Below are positions 44,856 through 55,315 of a DNA stretch of 64,000 nucleotides, piece after piece. The notes under the pieces were generated by a model, which saw only the letters and a list, made by a program, of their open reading frames with translations, was not told the origin of the DNA and made no database searches. Every line of letters begins with the position of its first letter. The first letter of the stretch is position 1. Made by a program: the position numbers and the translations under genes. This DNA comes from Symsagittifera roscoffensis (taxonomy: Eukaryota; Xenacoelomorpha; Acoela; Convolutidae): the NCBI RefSeq assembly GCF_963678635.1, contig NC_087067.1, forward strand, positions 55,612,456 to 55,676,455. Direction: 5' to 3'.

Positions 44856-45715
44856 TGTGACATTCGACCAGAATGGACCAAAATGCAGATTCAGCATATT
44901 CGAGTTTTTTAACAGCGAACCTTCCGAATTGACGGTTTTAAGCGATTAACGACGTTATTGGGACGATTGGTCAAACGGTGAAGGTCAAGATAATCTGGTA
45001 TTTTGGAGTTTTTAAAATTCGAAGTATGACGTCATATTTCTGAGAAACGTCAGAAACGGCCATTTTGGCAGAAAACCGGAAAAAAAACACAACAAAATTA
45101 GTTGCGATAGCGTGAACAACGAGAATTGTGCTTGAAAAACAACGACGAATTGCAGAAGTAGCGGAAACCGCTCCGAGTTGCAACTATTGTGTCGCTACAA
45201 TAGTTGCAAGGCCGTTGCGAACAACGGTGAAGGGTGGAAAACCAGCCTTCCGGAAGGAGAATAAGATCCTGGAGTTTTTATTAACTTATATAAACTTTTT
45301 AGCTTCATGTCCTGAGTTGAATTTAATTAACATCTGAATTCATTTTGCTAGGATGAGAAGCTAGGAGTTGGGGGAAAGGGTTGATCCATCTTCGATGGAG
45401 ATGATGATTTTTATCTACAGAACAAAAACAATAATAATTCAATAAGTAGTAGTAGCCCTGTTTTTAGGTGTGATACTGAGTGGTCTGGGGTTACTGAGAC
45501 CCAGCCAAGAGATCACTATTTCTGCATGTAATTAAGTTAGTTTGAGTGTTTTGACCGAAGCCGAAAGCAGTAACGTTTTTGTCGACCCGATGTTAAAAAG
45601 ACCACCGAAAGTAGTGGCTTGGTAGAGACAGTTAAAAAGCTGTTTAGACGTTAGCCAGTCGTCTTAGGACTTAGTTTTTTTCCCGTCGATATGTATCTTC
45701 CGGGCGAATGTTACA
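44856..45715 (+). repeat. Extra family B LTR made by the tandem duplication (860 bp)
   Basis: TGTGACATTCG...GTTACA, nearly identical to 42910-43814 apart from the deletion near 45270. It is not a separate insertion: its flanks are copied as well. Confidence 0.93.
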
Positions 45716-46015
45716 CAAGTCAAGAGTGGTTTATAAACTGTCTTGTATTGGATGCACATACACCTATTTCGCCTAAACTGTTGACATTTGACCACAAGAA
45801 TTGAGGAACATCAGAAAGCAGACTCACCGGTAGGATTCCACCCTCAGCAATGCCAACTTGAGGGAAATAGAACAGATCATAGTTGGGAAATTATAGATCA
45901 AACAACCAAACAAAGTTGTTAACATTAGAGGCAATACATATCAGGAAAGAGAAACGGGCTTGAACACGCGCGATAAGTTTAGGAGCAGGGAGTTAACACT
46001 GAGAATTCAGCAGCC
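45716..46015 (+). pseudogene. Penelope-like GIY-YIG fragment, second copy, with the true C-terminus
   Basis: Repeats 43815-44032 and then continues past the duplication into LTLEAIHIRKEKRA and TRDKFRSRELTL. This matches the C-terminal end LTLEALHILRER...TRDEFRSRELTL of the element at 46301-46972. It carries stops. Confidence 0.8.
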
Positions 46016-46972
46016 GGACTGTGAATGGAGTTAAAGTTTTTCTAAGATATGTGGACGACATAGTTAGAACGGTCAAGGGCGATCCTGGGGTATTTCTCGA
46101 GGCTGCCAATAAGTTGCATCCCAATTTGCAGTTCACCATAAAAGAAGTCGATAGTAACGGTAATTTGGCCTTTTTGGACTTAAATGTCAACGTGGATTCA
46201 GCAAAAAATGTCACATGTGGTTGGTACCAAAAACCCACTGATACCGGCACCATTCTAAATTTCAGAGGCTGCGCACCTTTGCAGTACAAAAAAAACCTTA
46301 TTGAAGGGACGGTTCATAGGGTTTTCAGAAGTAACTCACCATGGGAGTTTTTTGACCAGGCATTGGGAAAAAAATCGGAAACTATGGATTGAAAATCAAT
46401 ATACAAAGAATTGGTCTGACAGGATAGTGTTTGAAACTCCTAACAAGATCATTGAGGGAAAGAAAAATTTAGAGGTGAAGGCATCAGAACCGAGAAATGA
46501 CAAATGGTTGAAAGACTCACCACCCCTTCTTACAATGCAATATCGAGGCAATTCATCTCAACTGTTAGCTGCAAAGGTTCGGCTAATATCCGGGGCACAA
46601 ATAATTTTTACAACAAGAAAATTGAAAACATACTTGCCATCCCTCAAAAGTTCCTTTGCTCGTGAACTGAGATCCAAAATGGTGTACAAGCTTACATGTA
46701 GTGGATGTAACTCCACCTATGTCGGTCAGACAGTCCGACATTTAGCCACGAGGGTCGATGAACACCGCAAAGCGGACTCCCCAGTAGGACAACACTTGTT
46801 AGAATGTAATAAGGAGGTAGGCGGTAATGCTGAGCTGAAGTCAGAGATTATAGACCAAACAGCCAACACTCATAAGCTACTGACATTAGAGGCTTTGCAT
46901 ATTTTGAGGGAGAGGCCGAAGATCAACACACGCGATGAATTCAGGAGCCGGGAATTAACACTAAAATTATAG
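46016..46972 (+). pseudogene. Penelope-like element: RT C-terminal part plus GIY-YIG endonuclease (5' truncated)
   Basis: 46021-46392 encodes the end of a Penelope-type RT with the catalytic motif FLRYVDDIVRT, then NLQFTIKEV...LAFLDLNV and the thumb GWYQKPTDT. A frame change at the A-run near 46368 leads to 46301-46972: a basic linker, MQYRGNSSQ, IIFTTRKLKTYLPSLK, and the GIY-YIG domain VYKLTC..CNSTYVGQTVRHLATRVDEH. The RT fingers are absent, so the copy is 5'-truncated, which is usual for Penelope-like elements. The nuclease part reads to a natural stop at 46972. Confidence 0.9.
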
Positions 46973-47235
46973 TCTATGTATAACATGGCTAAAATTTAAA
47001 AAACTGACATATCAGAATCAAAAATGTTCCCAAATCGAAATTTTATAACCAGAAAGAAGAAAAAAACTAAAAAATCTCAGAAATATACAGGAAAATGTTA
47101 TTCATGATTACGTAATTTCATTATGTAATAACGGTTGTTCAAATTTGATTGGTTAAAAACTTTTAGAGCCTTTTAGACACGTTTCTCATTTTTCAGATCT
47201 TTGATCGTTTTGTAAATATTGTAAAAAACTTTAAT

Positions 47236-47270
47236 CCTGATGATGCACAGAATGTGCGAAAACGTTTGAA
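47236..47270 (+). ncRNA. Candidate hammerhead-ribozyme motif 1 (Penelope 3' region)
   Basis: CTGATGA (47237-47243), then a short stem GCAC/GTGC, then GAAA (47258-47261) followed by AACGTT. This matches the conserved core of hammerhead ribozymes, which are known in Penelope-like elements. A convincing helix I is not visible, so activity is uncertain. Confidence 0.45.
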
Positions 47271-47570
47271 CTAACATTTAAACTTTCTTATAACTGAAAA
47301 TCTAGTCAAAATTTTTTTTGGTTTTCTATTTAAAACGCACATGTCTACATCAAAATTATGACTCAGAAACTTCCAGACAAATCAATTTTAATATGTTTAA
47401 TTAATTTTAGAGGTGAAAATGTAATTTAATCTTATTAGTAATTAGAGGTCAACTGTGATTGGCTAATTTTTTAACATGATGGTTTAGAGCCAAAATGTAT
47501 GTGAATTTTTGTAAATAACATTTGTAAATTGATGTTTTATCGTCACTTAGATTAGTTTATTGTAAAAAGT

Positions 47571-47605
47571 CCTGACGATGCACATAGTTGCGAAAACGTT
47601 TGAAA
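47571..47605 (+). ncRNA. Candidate hammerhead-ribozyme motif 2
   Basis: CTGACGA (47572-47578), a short stem GCA/TGC, then GAAA (47592-47595) followed by AACGTTTGAA. It lies 335 bp after motif 1, with shared flanks (TTGTAAA, GTTTGAA), like the tandem terminal repeats of Penelope elements. Confidence 0.42.
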
Positions 47606-47627
47606 TTCACTTTTTAGCAAAAATTTC

Positions 47628-48164
47628 TAGAAACAAGAACGCCCCCATGCTTGGGTCTCAAAATAGCCACACACATGAACGCCATTAAAAACAGGGTCGG
47701 AACCTTACCTAGTTTACTTTTTATTAGACAGTGGACCTTTGATCCATTTCAGATGGATCAATTAAAACTCTCCTTAACTCAACATAACAATGTAAACAAA
47801 ACACACTCAAGAAATTCAAATTGTGTACTTACATACCGACGGGACTTCTATAATCGAGTATTTAAATTAATAAGTAACTCTAGAAATAATCCAGTAATCA
47901 TGTTTAAAAAGAATAAGTTTTAACTCAAGACACAAGTTTTCTGTTTTGACCATTGGGCAGCTTCAGCTATCCACCTTTCCACAGAATGTTCACTCTGGGG
48001 TTCTCAATTGTTTTTTGTCTCTTCTCTTCACTACTTCATTTTTTTCGCCGTATACTCTACGGCTAAACGCTGCTCAAGGTCAAACTTCCAAATATGACCG
48101 ACGGACACTTACTCCCCGGACTCAAGATCGATGTCCTCATCGCGTATCGTTGTCTCTCAGTGAG
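47628..48164 (-). repeat. Fragment of a family A LTR
   Basis: Similar to 17997-18700 in the same orientation: TCTAGAAA..AACG.CCCCA, TTTTTATTAGACAGTGGA, TTTGATCCATTTCAGATGGATCA and CCAAATATGACCGAC. It is cut on the right by the BEL/Pao insertion. The short 71-90-codon frames here are not conserved and I do not consider them genes. Confidence 0.75.
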
Positions 48165-48169
48165 CCCCC

Positions 48170-48472
48170 TGTTCGCGCTTGAATTAACCTTAAATTAATG
48201 GCGTCATTATAGCGCGAAAATGAAAAGGCTAAAATTAGATTTTCTTAGACAAAAGGCCTTGAAAAACTACTGGTTTGTCCGATTAAGGTCTGTTTGCCAT
48301 CAAAATGTTTATAGATTTTTGAGATTGTTGAAAACCATATTGCTAAAAATGTTAACCGAAAAACGTTTAACCGATATTACTTATTCTTTATATTATCTGT
48401 TGAATTACCGATAATTTACAGATATTGAAGCAGGTTTTTGTAAGGTCTTACATGATACGATAGTGCGGCACA
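48170..48472 (+). repeat. 5' LTR of BEL/Pao element
   Basis: TGTTCGCGCTTG...GTGCGGCACA (TGT...ACA). It is preceded by CCCCC. Near the start CGCGCT and AGCGCG form an inverted repeat around the GCGTCAT box. Confidence 0.9.
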
Positions 48473-48474
48473 TT

Positions 48475-48505
48475 TCGGTCCGCCGACCCGGAACCGAACC
48501 AGGGA
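48475..48505 (+). other. BEL/Pao primer binding site, tRNA-complementary
   Basis: CGGTCCGCCGA-CCCGG-AACCGAA-CCAGG follows the LTR by 3 nt. Its complement reads as a tRNA T-arm (CCTGG TTCGGTT CCGGG), then acceptor TCGGCGG and ACC(G). A tRNA-Tyr-type primer is possible. The CCA complement is CGG rather than TGG. Confidence 0.5.
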
Positions 48506-49001
48506 CCTAAGGACCTAAGAAAAAAATTCAAAAATTCGCAAACGCATCAGGTTACTGTTAGAACTTGAACCGTTGGGTGAAAACGCGGGAAAAAATTTTC
48601 GAAAAGAAAAATTCGGAAAGACAAAATTTAGGAAAATTTTCGGAAAAAAAAATCCGAAATTTTCGAAAAAAATTTCTGAAAAACGCCGTGTTTGTTCATG
48701 AAACGTGGTGCAGCTTACTAAACTAGCTCAATTGGATAAAAGTAGCAGTAGTCGAGACCCGTAGCTTATTATCAAGCAAATCGTCTTACCTTTTGCTACA
48801 ACCTTGTTAGCTCAGGGTGTTGCGGGATGTCAGGTCGCGGTTTGCTTGATTCCCTTCCTCTAAAGTTGATTTAATTCACTAAATGTTCATACTAGCTGCT
48901 AGCTCGCTGCACCACGCTTTGAAAAAAAATTCCCCGCTTCGCAAAAGCGTGTATCTCAATCGTGCTTAGCCATTCCCGGTTTAAGTTTCAACCATAACGC
49001 A

Positions 49002-49505
49002 GTGAACGTCCGTAAAACTTGTCAGTATCAACTTGATCACTATCTCTTAAACCAAAACGACATTGTTATTTGGCACCAAGCCATTAATAACTCTATAAGT
49101 CGACACCGTAGTAATAATTTTAACGAACTAACTCCTAACCAGCTTAAGAAGATTCTTTTAAACTATAAACGTAATATTTATGCAATCGTTTACTGTAAAC
49201 GTGTAGGCACCGAAGGTATATATAGTAAGTTGAAAGAGTCAGGTATATTAGTTATTAATATAGTAACAGACCTGATATCTAGAAGGAAGCAGAACCTCAC
49301 TGAATTAGGGCAAAAGTACTTAGAACTACACCAGGATCCCTCTCTAGAACTGAAAACGTTTACGATCCTTAGGCGTTATAGCAAGAATTTGAAGTATATT
49401 ATTTCAAAGAAAAATACTCCTAAGCCAGGAAAACGCAAGCGGCAAGCTAATCGAAACAGAAGAAATGCTGAGCAGCAACTAGGAAAAAACGAAGTGCTTC
49501 TCTAA
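49002..49505 (+). CDS. Uncharacterised frame between LTR and Gag of the BEL/Pao element
   Basis: A 167-codon open frame with no ATG near its beginning (it opens with GTG and is open further upstream). The product is basic and ends KRKRQANRNRRN. I recognise no domain. Its length and composition are more gene-like than chance in this AT-rich region, but it could be a remnant of an older element. The rest of 48506-49642 holds nothing I can identify. Confidence 0.3.
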   Translation: MNVRKTCQYQLDHYLLNQNDIVIWHQAINNSISRHRSNNFNELTPNQLKKILLNYKRNIYAIVYCKRVGTEGIYSKLKESGILVINIVTDLISRRKQNLTELGQKYLELHQDPSLELKTFTILRRYSKNLKYIISKKNTPKPGKRKRQANRNRRNAEQQLGKNEVLL

Positions 49506-49642
49506 ATGTGATAATGCTTAATGAGTCATAATATAATTTATTGATACTAACGTTAAGGTCTCAAATTAATTATTCCCTTTTTTCTCTCAAAATGAGCAGT
49601 TGAGCGGTTGAGTAGAAGTGAATAAGTTCAAAAGTTATCAAA

Positions 49643-50367
49643 GTGACAGAACAAATTGAGTTAAAATATCGACGATTGATGAATGGTCGAACATCACTAG
49701 AAAATGAGCTTTCCGTAGTTCACAGTCGCATAACTGAGAGTTTAGAGGGACCAATTCGGAAAACAAAAATAAACCCCTTAGTTAAATCATGCAAGATTAT
49801 TCTTGAAAAAGCATTAGCAAAAAATGATGAACTTGTGATATTAGCTAATAAACCGATAAACCTAGCAAATTATTAACGTAGTTGGCTGCATGGTGGGATA
49901 GGATAGTTAAAGTTAACGATGAAGTAACTGGTAAGGCTCGTGCTCATATGGAATCTAATCAAGCTTCAGAGGTCTGCGTCAGTGAAACTAGTCGATCAAA
50001 AGTTTTATCAAAATCGGCAAAATCCGGGTCGATTAAGCAAAGCTCAATGAAATCATTGACCCCCAGTGAGCGCCGCAAAGAACTGCTCCTAGCGAAGATG
50101 AAGCGAGAAGAGTTGGAAAAACAACATGAAGCAACCTTAAGACTGAAACAACAGGAAGCCATCATCGAAGAGCAACAGCATCTGATTGAGATGGAGCGAA
50201 AACAACAAAAAATTAATTTTGAAATTGACCGTAAAGAGCAAGAACATCGTTCACGAATCAAAAAAAGTCGGCTTGAAACGGAACGATTAAGCGAAGAAAA
50301 TCATATTAAAGTAGCTGAAGCAAAAATGGTTGAAACTGAATACCTCGAAGAGTCTGAAATAGACTAA
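49643..50367 (+). pseudogene. BEL/Pao Gag N-terminal coiled-coil region
   Basis: Frames 49643-49876 and 49882-50367 are separated by a stop and a frame change. The second is a long Lys/Glu/Arg helix (LTPSERRKELLLAKMKREELEKQ region), the usual start of BEL/Pao Gag. It ends in a TAG stop, after which the Gag middle region is in the same frame. Confidence 0.7.
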
Positions 50368-50376
50368 CATCTCGAG

Positions 50377-51806
50377 TTGGTGTCTTCGGTTGATCGTCGT
50401 TCTGACAGGGTAAACGATTGGGTTGATCATGCATTAGAAAACCAAAAAGGACCCACGGTAGTTCCTTCTTCTTCAAAGTTTGAAAACTGTATAAACATAG
50501 AAAGTGGTTTGCATCAACACAGAAATATGTCCACAGCAGAAGCTTCACCTCGGCGATCGTTGCCGAATCAGACTTTTGATTGTGATCAACAATGTTATCC
50601 CTATCAACCAACCGTCTCCTTCAGCGAATGCGATGGAATCAAGCACGCTGTATCCAATAATCCTGAGCACGAATCGCAGTCGTTGCTTATTTCCAATAAC
50701 GCTACACTTTGCGAAAACAAAACATCATCATTTTTTAATCCAGCTGGAACAGCAGCTACCAATACTCCGGTATGCTGTTACTTCTCTGTACCTCATCCTT
50801 CGTCTTCCATTCAACATATCCTTGTCAACAAATTTAATAACGATTCTCGAGTTGTTGGAAACATGCCCGCCATCTCCAATCAATACTCTGGATACACCCC
50901 CCATGTCATTGTGTCACAACCACCTGCAAATTTAATCCACAGAAATCAAAACTTGCTATCACATAACGTGTATAGCAACCCTGCGTCAGTGAACAATCCG
51001 TTTAGCGGACAGTCTGCCGTTATTAGTCAGCCCAATTTACCACTAATGTCACAGTGGACACCAGCAGTCACCGAATGTATCACTGGGGTAACAAGTGATG
51101 GTCACACAAACCCATCAGTTGGTGTTTTTTCATCCGTCAATATCTCAGCAACAATTCTCCCACGTATCAAGTGGTGGTACCGTTTACTATGGGTTTCCCA
51201 ATCACGACGCATCGGCTGAAAACACTTACATATATCAGCAGCAACATTTTGCAGCTGATCCTAGCAACACATTGCCGTCGTTGCAACCAGCTCCCCAACC
51301 GCAAGCCGTGACACTGAATGACTTAGTACAAGCTCTGTCAGTCTCAAAGAAGGATCCCCTTCCAGAATGGAAGCTGGCCCAGTACGATGGCAACCCGCTC
51401 CAATGGCACTAATGGTTTGGCCAATTTTGCAGTACTGTAGACGCAGCGTCCCTAAGCGATGAGTTGAAGTTAACTTATTTAAAAACATTAGTCACGGGAA
51501 AAGCTAAGTCAGCCATAGCAGAGTTCGCATATAGTGGAAGAATGTACAAGGATGCTCTGAAAACTCTAGAAAGAAAGTTTGGCCAGCCACAAAACGTAAT
51601 TACGGCCCACCTTGATAAGTTGTCCAGTTTCCCGCAGCTTCGAATGCACAACTCTGAGAACATCATTAGCTTCTCGATGACCATTTCAAGTCTAAAGGCT
51701 GTCTTTAGGTCTCTTGATTATGAAGAAGATTTGAAAAGCGTCTCTTTGTTAAATCAAGCTCTTTCGAAAATTCCACCAAACATGAGAGAATCGTAGTCAC
51801 TTTTTG
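50377..51806 (+). pseudogene. BEL/Pao Gag middle region with DUF1759-like capsid
   Basis: A low-complexity Ser/Asn/Pro-rich linker (50377-51219) is followed in another frame by LPEWKLAQYDGNPLQWH, a TAA, FGQFCSTVDAASLSDELKLTYLKTLV and GKAKSAIAEF. This is the DUF1759 signature of BEL/Pao Gag (PxFxGxPxxWxxFxxxF...KLxYLxxxLxGxA). It continues to ALSKIPPNMRES and a stop at 51794-51796. Confidence 0.85.
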
Positions 51807-51808
51807 TC

Positions 51809-53170
51809 GTGAAACGTAATTGGTCACGCCCCAACCTAATTGACCTTAACAATTGGTTAAAAGATAAAGCAGAAGCTCATGAGCAAATGAAAAATATGCC
51901 TGGAAAGCCCAAAGTCGAAGAGCCATCTAAAACTAAAGCTGTAACGAGAGTTTTTGCCTCGACAAGTACAGTTGAGAAAAAGTTTGAATATCCTTCTTGT
52001 ATCCTCTGCAAGGGGAAACATGCCTTGTGGAAGTGTTCTGTGGTTAAGGAGAAAACTCCAACACAACGTGCGAAGATCTCTGCGGAAAACAAATTGTGCT
52101 TCTCCTGCTTACAAGGGAACCACGCATTCCGGCAATGTCCCAGAGCAAAGAAATGCACCAAACCAGGTTGCATTAGCACCCATAGTGTACTTCTCCATGG
52201 GGCTGAACGTGTTTTTCCTAGTCGAAATCCGGACAAAAATGATAGCCATACAAGACCCAATGCTGGTCAACCAAGATCTAATGCAGAGCCGGATAAAGCG
52301 AGCACAAACGCTGATCGAAAATCATTTAGCAAGAATATACCAAACGCAAGTTCGAATCATGCAGACATTAATCCCGTTCCGTTGGATGTAAGCTGCGCAA
52401 TCTCGAACGACCAATCATCACTCATAACATCGAAAGGGTTACTGCCCATAATCAAGCTCCAAGTTTCCGCCGATTTCCGGAGTGCTGATTGTTTAACATT
52501 GTGTGACTCATCATCTAGTCATTTCTGGATATCGGCTAAATTAGTCAAATGTCTGAATCTCTCAGGAAAAGATTTGGATCTCACAGTAAATGTTATTAAC
52601 ACAACGACTGTTGTTAAAACGAAAAAGGTTCAGATGAAGGTATCTTCTAACTTCGATAGATTCGAATACATATTCGATTTAACCGCATTTGTCAAGGATG
52701 AACTTAAAGTCGGTACCGATACCGTCAACATCCCTGCATTACAGAGCAAGTATCCGTACCTTGCTCCAATCAAACCAATTGTGTATAGCTACGCCGATGT
52801 AGACTTAATAATTGGTCAAGACTCCTTCCATGCTCTTCGGCCTGAGGAGTATTTCAAGAGTGAGGCCGATCCAAACACATCGCCCGTCGCGGTTCGCCTT
52901 CCATTAGGTAACTGCGGCCCAATGCCGACATCTACTGGTTTCCTTTCTACTTGTTTCAAGTGCAATACGGATGATACCGAACTAGCTTGTCAAATCAAAC
53001 GCTGGTATGAAATAGAGTCATACGGAGCCTACAAACAGGTCGATTCCCGTTCAGCCGAGGACAAAAGGGCGGCTAAAATACTTGATTCCTCCACCGTCCA
53101 TGATGGATCAAGATACGCTGTAGGTATGCTTTGGGCAGAAGAATCTATCATGTTACCAGACAATTACTAA
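51809..53170 (+). pseudogene. BEL/Pao zinc-knuckle region and protease (DUF1758-like)
   Basis: A 453-codon frame. Residues about 60-135 carry Cys/His clusters CILCKGKHALWKC and CFSCLQGNHAFRQCPRAKKC, as in other BEL/Pao Gag proteins. The protease region GLLPIIKLQVSA...LTLCDSSSSHFWIS has DSS where active enzymes have DSG or DTG. The frame ends before the RT with SVEESIMLPDNY-type conserved sequence (WAEESIMLPDNY). Confidence 0.88.
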
Positions 53171-53176
53171 TCCTCT

Positions 53177-54390
53177 TTGGTTCAGTTGAAATCGTTGGAA
53201 AATCGTTTAGCAAAAGATCCTCACTTAAGTGATCAATACTCAAAAACTATCGAAGATGATTTGAGTAAAGGATACGTGATTCAAGTTCCTCCCCATAATT
53301 TTTCGAAACGCAGCATACGCGAGTGGTATCTTCCTCACCATTCCGTGGTGAACCCAAAGAAACCTGGTAAAGTGAGGCGTGTCCTTAACGGAGCGTCTAA
53401 GTTCCGCGGTACGTCATTGAGTCATTGAACAAATCGTTGCTAGTAGTACCCGACCTACTGCAAAACCTTGTGTTCGTTCTCCTCCGTTTTTGTCAACATC
53501 ATTTTGCCGTATCGGCTGACATTGAAAAGATGCTCCTACAAGTCGGCGTCCTTCCAGAGGACCAACCATCTCTTCGTTTTCTGTGGCGGGAGGACCCCAC
53601 AGCCGATGTGGTTGTACACCAGTACACCAGACATATCTTTGGAGCGAGAGATTCGCCAACGTGTGCAAATTATGCATTGCAACGGACTGCAATGGATAAT
53701 CAGGCGATGTTCCCTGACGCAGCGTCCGCAGTTCTAGAGAAATTTTATATGGGCGACTACCTAGACTCCTTTGAGGACCCTGATGTTGCATTTAGAATGA
53801 GTCAAGAGTTGATTACTCTGTTAGCTCTAGGTGGTTTTAAATTAACTAAGTTCATAAGTAACGTAACTAAAATTAATAAAGAATTAAACCCGCCCCAAAG
53901 CGCGCCGCAACAGGAAATTAAAAATATTGTAACTTGTGGGGATAAGTCTTTTCATGTTCTTGGTCTGAAGTGGGACCATATCGACGAGACTTTGGTCGTA
54001 AGCCGTGGTGTCAACCGTGAACTTAAAAATTCGATAACACAGCAAACAGTGTTAAGTTTTGTTTCTTCCGTTTTCGACCCCATAGGTCTCGTAGCGCCCT
54101 ATACCGTAAGAGCGCGATTATTGTTGAAAAAAATCTGGCGCATTCATGGCCAACAATGGGATGATGAGCTACCCGTTGATATCAAGACAAAATTTCTTGC
54201 CTGGCACTCTGGTTTGCCATCTCTAGGGAAAATGAGTAAAAAGCGCAGCTACTTCTCCCCACCAGTCGATTGGGTTGAGTTACACATGTTCGGTGACAGC
54301 TCAGAAGAAATTTTTTGTGCTGTAGCTTTTCTTCGCGCACGTGTGAAAACATCACTCGAAACACAAGTTGCCTTCGTCTTTGGAAAATGA
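53177..54390 (+). pseudogene. BEL/Pao reverse transcriptase
   Basis: 53177-53428 holds the fingers (REWYLPHHSVVNPKKPGKVRRVLNGASKF). After a frame change and a deletion, 53425-54390 has the palm (VSADIEKMLLQVGV, FLWREDP, FGARDSPTCANYAL). The catalytic motif is FYMGDYLDS where FYVDDYLDS is expected, so one of the two essential Asp residues is Gly. The tail GLKWDHIDETLVV, FDPIGLVAPYTVRARLLLKKIW is typical of Pao-type RT. Confidence 0.9.
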
Positions 54391-55269
54391 AAGAGTCGCG
54401 CCCATGAAAGCGCTTTCCATCTCGAAGCTTGAACTGCAGGCCTCGTTACTCGTTTTCCGCTTGAAGCAAGATGTCCTCAAAGCTCTAACCATTTCTGTCT
54501 CAAACACGTTCATGTGGACTGACAGCACCACTGTGCTCCAGTGGTTAAACTCAGGTAGTAAGCAACCCACGTTCGTAGCAAACCGGGTGGAGAGATTCTG
54601 GAAAGTACGACCGTAGACCAGTGGTTTCATGTCTTAAGTGGAGACAACCCTGCTGATACGGGAACCAGAGGAATCTCAGCGGAGTCCTTAAAAACAAGCA
54701 GCTGGGTGAACGGGCCAAGTCAGCTGAAAAGTGGCGAGTGGCTTTTCAAGCCGAGCATAGAAATACTTAAGAAAACCTGCCTGGCTGGTCCCGCTTGTGA
54801 CCTTAATGAAGGTTTACAGCAGGCCTCTAATTTTTCAAACGTTGCACAAAAACAAAAACAACCCAATTTATTTGCATGGTAAGATTTCAGCTCATTTCGT
54901 AAGCTCCAGCGAGTGGTTGCCTTCATGCTCAGACTTAGTCCGAAACACCGGCACTACCGCACTAAAGTCAAAGAAATAACTGATCCGGTTGAGTTAGAAA
55001 CCGCCAAACAACGACTTTTGTTGATTTCCCAAAAGGAATCTTTTGAAGCGGAATATTTACTCCTGTCCTGCAACAAAACCGTCAAAAAGTCTAGTCGTAT
55101 TGCACAATATGCACCGTTTATGGGTCCTACATTCCTCATTCGTTCAACTGGGCGAATTCGCCGCCTAGTTGAAACTGAAAATGACACAAAACACCCCATA
55201 ATCCTTGATGGAAGGCATTCTCTGGTGAAATTGTTCGTAAGTAATATTCATTATCGCCATCAGCACTAG
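54368..55269 (+). pseudogene. BEL/Pao RNase H-like region and integrase zinc finger
   Basis: 54368-54616 encodes LSISKLELQASLLVFRLKQD and FMWTDSTTVLQWLN. Then, in other frames, NPADTGTRGISAESLKTSSWV (54649-54711) and, at 54913-55269, the segment leading to HSLVKLFVSNIHYRHQH, which is the His part of the integrase zinc finger. Several stops (TAG at 54614-54616 and others) break it. Confidence 0.85.
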
Positions 55270-55315
55270 TTCTTAGACTACCTGCGAGCTGTAATTCACT
55301 TAAGAGTTCGCAATA

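Larger units (their letters stand above)
42085..45926 (+). repeat. Tandem duplication of 1.95 kb spanning element 3' end, LTR and Penelope flank
   Basis: Unit 1 is 42085-44032 and unit 2 is 44033-45926. Both begin GACGAATGGCCG and end GTTGTTAACATT. The junction shares AACATTGACG-like microhomology with the left boundary. Unit 2 has a deletion of about 40 bp inside its LTR near 45270, which removes the CCGGATTC/GAATCCGG palindrome. The copies are otherwise nearly identical, so the duplication is younger than the giant-element insertion. Confidence 0.95.
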
